Source: Fimbriiglobus sp.
Lineage (GTDB): Bacteria > Planctomycetota > Planctomycetia > Gemmatales > Gemmataceae
DNA: 64,000 bases
Direction: 5' to 3'
Assembly: GCA_022841795.1 (NCBI GenBank)
Contig: JALHQU010000007.1
Span: 1-64,000, forward strand
Shown here piece by piece: positions 50,050 to 58,862 of the stretch. The first letter of the stretch is position 1; each line of letters begins with the position of its first letter. Both the position numbers and the translations under genes were made by a program. The notes below the pieces were generated by a model. That model saw only the letters and a list, made by a program, of their open reading frames with translations. It was not told the DNA's origin and did not search any database.

Positions 50050-52563
50050 TCACCGCCGGCGGACCACCTCCACCTGGCCGGTGCGGAACGCCTCCACGGT
50101 CAGCCCGCCCGGGTGACTGCGGACTGTCACCGTTCCGTTCGTGTGAGTGTCCCAGGTGGGAACGCCGGTGTCGGCGTCGGTCACGGTGTTCGAATACAGG
50201 TCGCCGCGGGACACGATCACCCACCGCGGCCGTGCCCAGGTCTTCAATGCAGTTGGAAACGCCGCCCGGCTGCCGTGGTGCGGGGCTTGCAGGATGTCCG
50301 CCGGCACCGCGGGCAGGCCCAGCACGCGGCTCGTGCCGGCTTTCTCCAGGTCGCCGGTGAGCAAAAGGGTGTGCCCGGCGTGCCGCACCGCCAGCACCAG
50401 GCTCCGCTCGTTCTCCACCCCCGGCGGGCCGTCGAGTGGCGGGTGCAGCACCTCGAACGTCACGTCCCCGGCGGCGAACGACTGCCCGGCATGGACAACC
50501 CGGATCGGGATGTCGGCCCTCTTCAGCACGGCGATGGTCTCGTCCACCTCGCGTGTCGGCCGCTCGGCGAACGACGGGGTGAACGTCACCCGGCCGACCG
50601 GGAACCGCTGCACCAGTTGGGCCAGCCCGTTGAAGTGGTCGGCGTCGGCGTGGGAGACGAACACCTCGTCGATGCGGCGGACGCCGCGGTGCCACAGGTA
50701 CGGGGCGATGACGCGGCGGACGGCGTCCGGCCCGGCGGTGGTGCCGGCGTCGTACACCAGGCAGCGGCCGTCCGGCGTCTCCATCACCACACACTGGCCG
50801 TGTCCGACCGCCAGGAACGCCACCCGCAGCTCGTCCGTCGGGCGGTTGACGCTGGGAACGACGAGACCGATCAGCACCCACGCCAGCGCCGCCAGTTGGA
50901 ACCGCCGCGAGTGCCGCCAGCCGAGCAGCACGACCGCGACCACACACAGGTAGAACCCGACCAGCCACCACGTCGGGATGCCCGGCAGGTACACCGACCC
51001 GCCGGGCATCTCGTCGGCGAAGTGAACGCACCGCTCGGAAAGCGCGAGCGACCAACGGGTAAGGGCGGCGAGAATGTCGGCGACCAGCGGCACCGGGGCG
51101 AGCAGCAGGAGCAGGAACCCGCACAACAGCGCGACGGACGTGAGCAGCACGAGCGGCGGGCCGACCAGCAGGCTCACCGGCGAGACGATGTTCTGTTCGG
51201 CGATCAGCAGCGGGGCGTTCACCGCGAACAGGGCGAAGGTGATGGCGTAGGCCATGAACACCACCCGAAACGCCCTGCGGATCAGCTTTTCCGGCAGCGA
51301 TCGCGATTCCTCGATCAGCCGTTCCAGCGGCGAAAGCGGCTTCGGCACCACCCACCGGCCGACGCCCCACACCAGTGCGAATACGGTCAGAAACGACAGC
51401 TTGCACCCCAGGTCGAACGCATCTGCCGGGTTTGCCGCGACCACCGCCAGCCACGCCAGGGCGAAGCTGTTGGCCGCGAACACCGGCCGACGCAGGACGA
51501 TCGCCCCGCACACCGCCGACACCATGACCGCCGCCCGCAGCGCCGACGGCCGCAGCCCGGTGAGTACTGCGTATCCGATCACCACCGCCGCCACCACCCA
51601 CGCCGCCTTCCGCCGCGGCACGCCGACCGCCGCCAGCGCGACCCACACGAACGCCGCCAGCAGCACCAGGTGCTGCCCCGAGATCGCTAGCACGTGCACC
51701 ACCCCGGTGCGGACGAAGGCGTCCCACTCGGTGCGGTCCATCGCCGTCCCATCGCCCAGCAGCAGCGCCCGGCCGATCGGGGCCTGCGACTCGCCGAGCA
51801 AGTCCGTCAGCGTGGCCGTCGAGCGGCTGCGAACCCATGTCAGCAGTCGGGTCAGGCTCCACCCACCGGCGTCCAGCCGCACCACTGCCGCAGTGGTGTC
51901 ACTCACCCGCAGGTCGCCGCGGATGCGGCGGTCGAGGGAGTGGTCGAAGTAGTCCCGTTCGCCGGGGTTGCCGGGCGGCTGCGGCACGGCGAACCGGCCG
52001 ACCGCCTGCACCATGTCGCCGGCCCGCAGGCCGTTCAACGGCGGGGAGGAGGCGGGCACGTCGCGGTCTACCCACAACCGCACCGTGCCAGACGCGGGCT
52101 GCCAGCCGGCGGGCGTTTCCACCCCGGTCACGTCCAGCGTGCAAACGTCCAGGTCGGTGCGGCGGGCCGGGGCCAGCGGGTCAGTGGTGTTGTGCTTGCG
52201 GGTGGTCGGCTCATCCGCCAACACGCCGCGGACTTTCAAGATGACCGGCTCGGGCCGCGCGAAGCGGGCAATATCGTCCGGCGGGAACTCGTGCCGGTGG
52301 GCGTGGTGGTACGCCGCCGCCAGCCCGGCGAACGCCACCCACAGCCACACGATGGCGAACGACTTCGCGCGGAAAACCGCCCAGCCGATCAGCCCGGCCG
52401 CGGCGACGGCGAACCCCGATAGCGTCGGCATGCCGACGTACCGATCGGCGATCAAGCCGAAGGTGACGGCGAGGGCGACGGGCACCAGCGGGGCCGCGGC
52501 GAACTCCCGCCACGGCACGGGCGGGTCCGGCGGCGGCGGGTCGGGATCGGGCGACAGGTCCAT
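50050..52563 (-). CDS. comEC: ComEC/Rec2-family DNA-uptake channel with metallo-beta-lactamase domain
   Basis: An 837-residue membrane protein. N-terminal hydrophobic segments come first, then a DUF4131-type soluble region (about 100-240). The competence domain about 250-520 has many helices and H-V-L-A-I-S-G-Q-H-L-V-L-L, the ComEC signature. A C-terminal metallo-beta-lactamase domain starts near 585, with V-S-H-A-D-A-D-H-F-N and L-L-L-T-G-D-L-E-K and later Q-A-P-H-H-G-S. ComEC forms the inner-membrane channel for single-stranded DNA in transformation. The ATG at 52563 follows the acyltransferase stop by 23 bases. Other com genes are not in the window. Confidence 0.92.
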   Translation of the reverse strand: MDLSPDPDPPPPDPPVPWREFAAAPLVPVALAVTFGLIADRYVGMPTLSGFAVAAAGLIGWAVFRAKSFAIVWLWVAFAGLAAAYHHAHRHEFPPDDIARFARPEPVILKVRGVLADEPTTRKHNTTDPLAPARRTDLDVCTLDVTGVETPAGWQPASGTVRLWVDRDVPASSPPLNGLRAGDMVQAVGRFAVPQPPGNPGERDYFDHSLDRRIRGDLRVSDTTAAVVRLDAGGWSLTRLLTWVRSRSTATLTDLLGESQAPIGRALLLGDGTAMDRTEWDAFVRTGVVHVLAISGQHLVLLAAFVWVALAAVGVPRRKAAWVVAAVVIGYAVLTGLRPSALRAAVMVSAVCGAIVLRRPVFAANSFALAWLAVVAANPADAFDLGCKLSFLTVFALVWGVGRWVVPKPLSPLERLIEESRSLPEKLIRRAFRVVFMAYAITFALFAVNAPLLIAEQNIVSPVSLLVGPPLVLLTSVALLCGFLLLLLAPVPLVADILAALTRWSLALSERCVHFADEMPGGSVYLPGIPTWWLVGFYLCVVAVVLLGWRHSRRFQLAALAWVLIGLVVPSVNRPTDELRVAFLAVGHGQCVVMETPDGRCLVYDAGTTAGPDAVRRVIAPYLWHRGVRRIDEVFVSHADADHFNGLAQLVQRFPVGRVTFTPSFAERPTREVDETIAVLKRADIPIRVVHAGQSFAAGDVTFEVLHPPLDGPPGVENERSLVLAVRHAGHTLLLTGDLEKAGTSRVLGLPAVPADILQAPHHGSRAAFPTALKTWARPRWVIVSRGDLYSNTVTDADTGVPTWDTHTNGTVTVRSHPGGLTVEAFRTGQVEVVRRR

Positions 52564-52586
52564 CGCGGCCGAGTGTACCAGACCGC

Positions 52587-53783
52587 TCACACGCGGGCCA
52601 ATTCGGACGCGGCGGGCTTCCCGCCCGGCATCGGTGTCTGCGTCAGCGGCGGACTCGACTCCGGCGGGCGTGAGTTGAGGAAATGGACTTCGACGAACCT
52701 GTGGAACGCCCACCCGCACGCCAGCGACACCGCCGTACACACCGGGATGACGACGAACAGGATCGCCGTCGGCGTGGTCCACCCGAAGTGCATCAGCACG
52801 CGACTCGTCACGTACACCGCCGGGCCGTGGACCAGGTACAGGCTGTAGCACCGCACCCCGCACCAGCGGAGCGGGGCCAGCGCCCGCAGCTTCGCCGTCA
52901 GCCCGTCGTACTTCTCGCACAGCCCGATCAGCAGCGCCCCGGCGAACGCCGCCGTCAGGTGCGCCGGCACCGACTGCTTGAACTCCGCCCACCCCGACAC
53001 CGACCGGGCGGCCCACACCAGCCCGGCCAACAACCCGAAGTCGATCAGCCGGGCGGTGAACCGGCTGGCGTAGTTCCGCCGGTGGTACACGAACACCCCG
53101 GCGGCGAACTCCAGCCACGACCCGTCGAAGAAGAATCCGTCGATGGCGAACGGCAGGCGGATCAGGTCGGCCAGGATGAGGAACACCACCACGCTCACCC
53201 CGCCGACCACCGCGAACAGCCGCCGCGGGGCGAACACCACCGCCAGCCCGGTGACGAAGTAGAACTGCTCCTCGTAGCACAGCGTCCACAGGTGCCACTG
53301 GAAGTAGTCGCGGGCCGGGCCGACGACGTGGCACCGCCACTCCTCGGTCAGCGTGACCGACCCGAGCCAGGAGGTGAGCGACACGTCGAACGGGTCGCGG
53401 TGCGAAATCGCCAGCGGCAACCCGGTGCCGGTTTGCACCCACTGAAACACGACGTGGATGAGCACGCACGCCGCCAGGTACGCCCACAACGGCGGGTAGA
53501 TGCGGCGGAACCGGCGGGCGAAGAACGACCGCCCGCGGTGCGGGCGGCGGCGGGCGGAGTCGGCGGCGGCGGCGATGCAGTACCCGCTGATGACGAAGAA
53601 CAGCGGCACCCCGACCCACAGCTTCGCCAGCACCGCCAGCAGCACACCGGGAAGTCCGGTTGCGGCCGGGTAGTCGGGCTGGCCGGCGGTACCGAGCCAG
53701 CCGTGGTGCAACACCACCACCAGGCAGGCCAGCCCCCGCCAGGCGTCGAGCGTTTCGTACCGCGGACAGCGGGGCAGAATCAT
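52587..53783 (-). CDS. Acyltransferase 3 family membrane protein (OafA/YrhL-like)
   Basis: A 398-residue integral membrane O-acyltransferase with about ten hydrophobic segments. R-Y-E-T-L-D-A-W-R-G-L-A-C-L-V-V-V-L-H-H at the N-terminus carries the family's catalytic R/H region, and F-F-V-I-S-G-Y-C-I is the second conserved motif. Members transfer acetyl or other acyl groups to surface polysaccharide or lipid. It probably shares a transcript with comEC. Start ATG 53783; the next gene is divergent, 51 bp away. Confidence 0.9.
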   Translation of the reverse strand: MILPRCPRYETLDAWRGLACLVVVLHHGWLGTAGQPDYPAATGLPGVLLAVLAKLWVGVPLFFVISGYCIAAAADSARRRPHRGRSFFARRFRRIYPPLWAYLAACVLIHVVFQWVQTGTGLPLAISHRDPFDVSLTSWLGSVTLTEEWRCHVVGPARDYFQWHLWTLCYEEQFYFVTGLAVVFAPRRLFAVVGGVSVVVFLILADLIRLPFAIDGFFFDGSWLEFAAGVFVYHRRNYASRFTARLIDFGLLAGLVWAARSVSGWAEFKQSVPAHLTAAFAGALLIGLCEKYDGLTAKLRALAPLRWCGVRCYSLYLVHGPAVYVTSRVLMHFGWTTPTAILFVVIPVCTAVSLACGWAFHRFVEVHFLNSRPPESSPPLTQTPMPGGKPAASELARV

Positions 53784-53834
53784 GCCACAACTTAGGACAC
53801 GTTTCGTCGCGTATCATCAGCCGGAGGGGCACCG

Positions 53835-54479
53835 ATGACCGAAGCCGAGTGGCTGGTGTGTACCGATCCAGAGTTGATGCGGGAACATCTTCGGAGAAAG
53901 ACCAGCGACCGGAAACTACGGTTGTTCGCCGCGGCCTGCTTTGCTCGTTTGGCAGTGCTATTACCCGATCCTCGGCAACGGCAAGGGATCGAGGCTTTGG
54001 AACATCTAGCAGAAGGCCGAATAACTAGGTCTGAGTGTCGTGGCATTGCCGCACGAGTCCGACAAGCTATTCCACGGGATGATTGGGTTTCTGGTTCGCC
54101 CCCGAAAGACCATCCGCACCTGGTTGCCTTGATGCTGTACCGCGAGTTCTGTTCCTCATGGATTGCACACCACGCGATCCACGCAGCTTCGGGTTTGGCG
54201 GATGGTGCCAGCGAACAATGCGAACAAGCCCGGCTCCTCCGCTGCATCGTCGGCAACCCGTTCGCCCCGGTCGCGTTCGATCCGGCGTGGCGGTCGGAGA
54301 CCGCCGTCGCGCTCGCCACCGGCATCTACGCCGACCGCGCCTTCGACCGCCTGCCGATCCTGGCCGACGCGCTGGAGGAGGCGGGGTGTGATCACCCAGA
54401 CGTTCTGGCTCACTGCCGCGGACCCGGCCCGCACGCCCGCGGCTGCTGGGTGGTGGACGGCGTATTGGACAAATCGTGA
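53835..54479 (+). CDS. Member of a Gemmataceae-expanded paralogous family, unknown function
   Basis: A 214-residue protein. It begins M-T-E-A-E-W-L-V-C-T-D-P-E-L-M, then S-D-R-K-L-R-L-F-A-A-A-C. The C-terminus has I-V-G-N-P-F-A-P-V-A-F-D-P-A-W and D-R-L-P-I-L-A-D-A-L-E-E-A-G-C. I recognise these motifs from a family present in very many copies in Gemmata-type genomes, but no function is known to me. Conserved Cys and Asp residues could bind metal or DNA; this is speculative. A 28-bp-arm palindrome follows its stop by five bases. Confidence 0.78.
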   Translation: MTEAEWLVCTDPELMREHLRRKTSDRKLRLFAAACFARLAVLLPDPRQRQGIEALEHLAEGRITRSECRGIAARVRQAIPRDDWVSGSPPKDHPHLVALMLYREFCSSWIAHHAIHAASGLADGASEQCEQARLLRCIVGNPFAPVAFDPAWRSETAVALATGIYADRAFDRLPILADALEEAGCDHPDVLAHCRGPGPHARGCWVVDGVLDKS

Positions 54480-54483
54480 TGTT

Positions 54484-54549
54484 GGCGAGCCGGGAGCGTG
54501 AGCGACCGGAGCATTTCAGATCTCCGGTCGCTCACGCTCCCGGCTCGCC
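54484..54549. repeat. Palindromic repeat, 28-bp perfect arms (second copy of the 7237 family)
   Basis: Arms 54484-54511 and 54522-54549 are perfect reverse complements over 28 bases. Their sequence is identical to the inner 28 bases of the 7237-7342 repeat, but the 10-base loop differs. It sits between two plus-strand genes, right after a stop codon. Confidence 0.95.
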
Positions 54550-54608
54550 GAAAATACGGCGGGGCTCCCCAGCCTGACGGCTGGCTCGGCCCGCCCTACC
54601 CTACCTGC

Positions 54609-55700
54609 ATGCACACCGTTCGCGTCAACCTCGGACCGCGGGCCTACGACATCGCCGTCACGTCGAATGACCCCAGCGGCGTCGGGCCGTTCGCCTGTCG
54701 GTGTGTGCCCAAGTCCACCGCCGCCATCGTCATCGGCGACACGAACGTCGAGTCGCACGTTCAGCGGGTCCGCGAGCAACTGGCGGCGAACGGGTTCCGC
54801 ACCGACACCAGCCTTGTGCCGGCCGGCGAGTCGTCGAAGAACCTGTTCTCCGCCGCCTTCCTGTTCGACAAACTGGCCGACATGACCGCCGACCGGCAAA
54901 CCCTCGTGGTGGCCGTCGGCGGCGGGGTAGTGGGCGACCTCGCCGGGTTTGTGGCGGCGACGTACAACCGCGGGCTGCCGCTGCTCATGGTGCCGACGAC
55001 GCTGCTGGCGATGGTGGATTCGAGCGTCGGCGGGAAGACCGGGGTGAACCACCCGAAGGGGAAGAACCTGATCGGCGCCTTCTACCAGCCGGCCGGCGTG
55101 TGGATCGACACCGCGTTCCTGACCACACTGCCCGACCGCGAGTACCGCAGCGGGCTGGCCGAGGTGGTGAAGTACGGGGTGATCCTCGATCACGAGTTGT
55201 TCGCGTTCCTGGAGGCGAACGTCGCCCCGATCCTGGCCCGCGACCCCACGGCGGTGCGGCACATCGTCGCCCGCAGTTGCCGGTTAAAGGCGGACGTGGT
55301 GGAGCAGGATGAACGCGAGGAGACCGGGCTGCGGGCGGTCCTGAACTACGGGCACACGTTCGCCCACGCCTTCGAGACGGTGGGCGGGTACGGGGCGTGG
55401 CTGCACGGGGAGGCGGTGGCCGCCGGCATGGTGTGTGCAGCGAAGCTGGCCGAGCGGCTCGGCCGGGTCGGGCCGGAGTTGGGGGACCGCCAGGCGAAGC
55501 TGCTGGAAGCATTCGGCCTGCCCACGACGGCGAAGCCGGAGTGGGGCGTTGACACCCTCCTTGATGTGATGCGGCGGGACAAGAAGGCCGAGGCCGGGAA
55601 GCTGCGGTTCGTGCTGCCGTCGCGGCTCGGGCACGTCGAACTGGTGGGCGACGTGCCCGAACGGGTCGTGCGGGAAGTGCTAGCGGAGTGTCAGCGGTGA
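54609..55700 (+). CDS. aroB: 3-dehydroquinate synthase
   Basis: A 363-residue NAD- and Zn-dependent enzyme of the shikimate pathway, second step. Classic motifs: V-A-V-G-G-G-V-V-G-D-L-A-G-F, V-P-T-T-L-L-A-M-V-D-S-S-V-G-G-K-T-G-V-N, zinc ligands E in S-G-L-A-E-V-V-K-Y-G, H in N-Y-G-H-T-F-A-H and H in W-L-H-G-E-A-V-A. Length is normal. Start ATG 54609 has no clear ribosome site, but the conserved start follows directly. About 100 bp upstream of ino1 on the same strand. Confidence 0.96.
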   Translation: MHTVRVNLGPRAYDIAVTSNDPSGVGPFACRCVPKSTAAIVIGDTNVESHVQRVREQLAANGFRTDTSLVPAGESSKNLFSAAFLFDKLADMTADRQTLVVAVGGGVVGDLAGFVAATYNRGLPLLMVPTTLLAMVDSSVGGKTGVNHPKGKNLIGAFYQPAGVWIDTAFLTTLPDREYRSGLAEVVKYGVILDHELFAFLEANVAPILARDPTAVRHIVARSCRLKADVVEQDEREETGLRAVLNYGHTFAHAFETVGGYGAWLHGEAVAAGMVCAAKLAERLGRVGPELGDRQAKLLEAFGLPTTAKPEWGVDTLLDVMRRDKKAEAGKLRFVLPSRLGHVELVGDVPERVVREVLAECQR

Positions 55701-55806
55701 GCAGAGTTTGACCAGCGAACGCGGCGGTTTCCTTGACCCTTCCGGTGCTTCACCCGAGAATTGAAGGGTATCCCACCCCGCCGTCCCGTCCCCGAGTGCC
55801 CTTTTC

Positions 55807-57006
55807 ATGTCTGATCCTGCGCGACGTGTCGGTCTGTGGCTGGTCGGGGCATACGGCGGCGTCGGCGGCACCACCGCGCTCGGGCTGGCGGCGCTCGCCC
55901 GCGGGTTGCACACCCCGGTCGGGCTGGTGACGGCGCTGCCCGAGTTCGCCCACGTGCCGTTCGACGCCCCGGCCCGGTTCGTGGTCGGCGGGCACGACAT
56001 CCGCGACTCGTCGTTCGCCGCCGCCGTCGGGGAGCTGCACGCCGCGTCGAACGTGATCGACGCGCCCACCCTTCAGGTGTGCCGCGAGCAACTGGAGGAG
56101 TGGACGGCGAACGTGCGGCCAGGGGTGCTGTTCCGCCCGAACGAGGCAATCTCCGCGCTAACCGACCGGAAGGACGTGCGACGGGCCGAGACCCCGCTCC
56201 AGGCGGTCGAGGCGATCCAGCAGGACCTGATCGAGTTCGCCGGCACGCACCGGCTGGATCAGGTGGTGGTGGTGAACGCCGCCAGCACCGAACCGCCGTT
56301 CGACCTGACCGGCGACCACCGCACGCTGGCGGCGCTACAAGCCGCGCTCAAGAAGAACACACCCGCCCTGCCGACCAGCTCGCTGTACGCTTACGCCGCC
56401 ATCGACGCCGGGTTCGCGTATGTGAACCTCACCCCCAGCCGCGGGGCCAGCCTGCCGGCGATCGAGGAGTTGGCGAAGCTGCGGGGCGTGCCGCTCGCCG
56501 GACAAGACCTGAAGACGGGCGAGACGCTGCTGAAGTCGGTGCTGGCCCCGATGTTCGCCCGGCGGAACCTGCGGGTGCTCAGTTGGGTCGGGCACAACGT
56601 GCTGGGCAACCGCGACGGGCAGGTGCTGGCCGACCCGGCGAACAAGGCGAGTAAGGTGCGGACGAAGGACGCGCTGCTGGCCGAGGTGCTCGGGTACAAG
56701 CCGCAATCGCTGGTCAGCATCGAGTACGTGGAGTCGCTGGGCGACTGGAAGACGGCGTGGGATCACGTCCACTTCGAGGGGTTCCTGGGCACCAAGATGA
56801 CGCTGCAACTGACGTGGCAGGGGTGCGACAGCATCCTCGCCGCCCCGCTCGTCATCGACCTGGCCCGGCTGGCGCTGCTGGCCCAGCGGCGGGGCGATGC
56901 CGGCACTTTGACCGCGGCGGCGTGCTTCTTCAAGTCCCCCGCCGGCGTGACCGAACACGACCTCGGCCGGCAGTTCGCTATGCTGGAAGAATATTTGCAG
57001 AGTTAA
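55807..57006 (+). CDS. ino1: Inositol-3-phosphate synthase
   Basis: A 399-residue NAD-dependent isomerase converting glucose-6-phosphate to myo-inositol-3-phosphate. Motifs: G-A-Y-G-G-V-G-G-T-T (nucleotide loop), G-G-H-D-I-R, V-V-V-N-A-A-S-T-E, A-G-Q-D-L-K-T-G-E-T-L-L-K-S and S-W-V-G-H-N-V-L-G-N-R-D-G. Length fits the shorter bacterial/archaeal type. The stop TAA forms the first three bases of a perfect 28-bp inverted repeat. Inositol phosphates may serve phosphatidylinositol-type lipids or a compatible solute; the adjacent isomerase could act in the same route. Confidence 0.93.
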   Translation: MSDPARRVGLWLVGAYGGVGGTTALGLAALARGLHTPVGLVTALPEFAHVPFDAPARFVVGGHDIRDSSFAAAVGELHAASNVIDAPTLQVCREQLEEWTANVRPGVLFRPNEAISALTDRKDVRRAETPLQAVEAIQQDLIEFAGTHRLDQVVVVNAASTEPPFDLTGDHRTLAALQAALKKNTPALPTSSLYAYAAIDAGFAYVNLTPSRGASLPAIEELAKLRGVPLAGQDLKTGETLLKSVLAPMFARRNLRVLSWVGHNVLGNRDGQVLADPANKASKVRTKDALLAEVLGYKPQSLVSIEYVESLGDWKTAWDHVHFEGFLGTKMTLQLTWQGCDSILAAPLVIDLARLALLAQRRGDAGTLTAAACFFKSPAGVTEHDLGRQFAMLEEYLQS

Positions 57007-57095
57007 CCACAGAGGCACAGGGACACAGAGACGACGCGGACTGGGTTCCAGAGATCTTCCCCTGTCTTCTCTGTGTCCCTGTGCCTCTGTGGTTA
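57004..57095. repeat. Perfect 28-bp inverted repeat, CCACAGAGGCACAGGG type
   Basis: Arms 57004-57031 and 57068-57095 are perfect reverse complements with a 36-base centre. The first three bases are the ino1 stop codon. I know this repeat type as a widespread bacterial palindrome that yields spurious peptides such as T-T-E-A-Q-G-H-R in translations. Confidence 0.95.
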
Positions 57096-57114
57096 GCCCG
57101 CTTCCGAGATCGTC

Positions 57115-57972
57115 ATGAAGCTCGCGTTCAGCACCAACGCCTACCTCAACTTCTCCTTCCCCGACACCGCCCGGCGGCTGGCCGGCATCGGGTACACCGG
57201 CCTCGAACTGATGGCCGACGTGCCCCACGCGTGGCCGGCGTACCTGCTGGCCGAGCAGAAGCAGGCCATCCGCGACGCGATGGCGGCGAACCGGCTGGCG
57301 TTCAGCAACGTGAACGCGTTCATGATGCACGCGGTGGACGACAAGCGGCAGAAGTACTGGCACCCGAGCTGGATCGAGCCGGACCCGCACTACCGCCGCG
57401 TCCGCACCGAGCACACCAAGAAAGCGCTGTCGCTGGCGGCAGAACTCGGCGCCCCGTGCATCACCACCGAGCCGGGCGGCCCGCTCGAAGGGCGGCAGTG
57501 GGGCGAGTGCCTGAAGCTGTTCGTCGAGGAGTTGAAGCCGGTGGTGGAACACGCCGAGAAGGTGGGCGTGCCGCTGCTGGTGGAACCCGAACCCGACCTG
57601 CTGATCGAAACCGCCGACCAGTACCTGGAATTCGCCAAGCACATCTCGTCGCCGTACCTCGGGCTGAACTTCGACATCGGCCACTTCTACTGCGTGAAGG
57701 ACGACCCGGCGGCGACGGTGCGGAAGCTCGCCCCGCTCATCCGCCACGTCCACCTGGAGGACATCGCCGCCACGCGGGTGCATCACCACCTGGTGCCGGG
57801 CGAGGGGGTGATCGACTTCCACGCCACGCTGGCGGCATTGAAGGAGGTGGGGTACGTCGGCTGGGTGACGATCGAGCTGTACACCTACCACGAGAACCCG
57901 GACGGGGCGGCGAAGACGGCCCGCGAACGGGTGCTGAAGATCGCCGGCGAGGTGGGGGTGCAGTTCGGGTGA
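57115..57972 (+). CDS. Sugar phosphate isomerase/epimerase-like TIM barrel
   Basis: A 285-residue cytoplasmic TIM-barrel enzyme of the xylose-isomerase-like superfamily. Metal-ligand candidates are E in L-V-E-P-E-P-D, D and H in N-F-D-I-G-H-F, H in V-H-L-E-D-I and E in V-T-I-E-L-Y. It has no signal peptide, unlike the family member at 11409. Twenty bases after a long palindrome and 108 bases after ino1, so an inositol or sugar-phosphate route is plausible but not shown. Confidence 0.86.
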   Translation: MKLAFSTNAYLNFSFPDTARRLAGIGYTGLELMADVPHAWPAYLLAEQKQAIRDAMAANRLAFSNVNAFMMHAVDDKRQKYWHPSWIEPDPHYRRVRTEHTKKALSLAAELGAPCITTEPGGPLEGRQWGECLKLFVEELKPVVEHAEKVGVPLLVEPEPDLLIETADQYLEFAKHISSPYLGLNFDIGHFYCVKDDPAATVRKLAPLIRHVHLEDIAATRVHHHLVPGEGVIDFHATLAALKEVGYVGWVTIELYTYHENPDGAAKTARERVLKIAGEVGVQFG

Positions 57973-58034
57973 ACCGCGGGCGTCAGCCCGTCGGGTGGAA
58001 CCACACCCAGGCGGCTCACGCCGCCGGTTCACCC
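57968..58034. repeat. Imperfect inverted repeat between convergent genes (GCGGGCGTCAGCCCG type)
   Basis: GGGTGAACCGCGGGCGT on the left pairs imperfectly with ACGCCGCCGGTTCACCC on the right. It overlaps the stop codon of the isomerase and abuts the queE stop. Probably also ends both transcripts. Confidence 0.65.
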
Positions 58035-58035
58035 A

Positions 58036-58743
58036 TCACACCCCGCGGGCCTTCGGGTCCCAAATGTACTTGTGCATCTGAAGTTGCATCCGCACGTTCA
58101 GCCGCGAGGCCAGCACCCACTCGGCCAGTTCCCGCAGTTCGACACCAAACACCCCGCCGACCAGCACCTCGAACCGCTCGCCCAGCCGGTGTTCGCGGAT
58201 CGTCGCTTCGGCCCACTCCCAATCCCGCCGGGAGGCGATCACGAACTTGATCTGGTCGGTCGGCTTCAGCTTCGCCAGGTTCGGCCAGTGGTTACGGTCG
58301 CACTCCCCGCTGTCCGGGCACTTCAAATCCAGGATGACGTGAACCCGCGGGTCGATGCCGCCCACGTCGTGCGCCCCGCTCGTCTCGATCAGCACCGTCT
58401 TCCCGGCGTCGCACAGCTCGGTCATCAGCGGCAGCACGTCCGGTTGCAGCAGTGGTTCCCCGCCAGTCAGTTCCACCAGCGGGGTGTCGAACGCCAGCAC
58501 CTTCGCCAGCACCGCCGCCCGCAGCATCCGCTCACCCTGTGTGAACGCATGCGGGGTGTCGCACCAGGCGCACCGGCTGTCACACACGGCGGTGCGGACG
58601 AACACGCACGGCAGCCCGGCGAACGTACTCTCCCCCTGTAGGCTGCGGTAGATCTCGTGGATCAGCAGTTCGCCCGGCGGCACGTCCCGCAGGAGGGCCA
58701 CGCGGTGGGCGACGGACGCCGGAACGGTCGAAAGCGCGGTCAT
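58036..58743 (-). CDS. queE: 7-carboxy-7-deazaguanine synthase
   Basis: A 235-residue radical-SAM enzyme that rearranges 6-carboxy-tetrahydropterin to 7-carboxy-7-deazaguanine, a step to queuosine or other 7-deazaguanines. S-L-Q-G-E-S-T-F-A-G-L-P precedes the cluster C-D-S-R-C-A-W-C-D-T, followed by E-L-T-G-G-E-P-L-L-Q and I-E-T-S-G-A. The N-terminus has about 25 extra residues. No queC, queD or queF is in the window. Divergent from the sigma factor fusion. Confidence 0.94.
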   Translation of the reverse strand: MTALSTVPASVAHRVALLRDVPPGELLIHEIYRSLQGESTFAGLPCVFVRTAVCDSRCAWCDTPHAFTQGERMLRAAVLAKVLAFDTPLVELTGGEPLLQPDVLPLMTELCDAGKTVLIETSGAHDVGGIDPRVHVILDLKCPDSGECDRNHWPNLAKLKPTDQIKFVIASRRDWEWAEATIREHRLGERFEVLVGGVFGVELRELAEWVLASRLNVRMQLQMHKYIWDPKARGV

Positions 58744-58862
58744 GGTTCCCAGGTCGGGTTTGGAAGATACCGTTACGATAGTAGCGAATCCGGAATTCTA
58801 CGGATGTGACCGGCCGCCCGCCGCCTCTGTATCCGCGTCCGTGGTGTTCCCGAGAGGTTTCG

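Noticed and set aside
54609-57972. Part of an ebo (EboA-F) metabolite-traffic cluster
   Set aside because: The dehydroquinate synthase has canonical AroB motifs (S-S-V-G-G-K-T-G-V-N) and the TIM barrel does not resemble EboE. No prenyltransferase or EboA is nearby.
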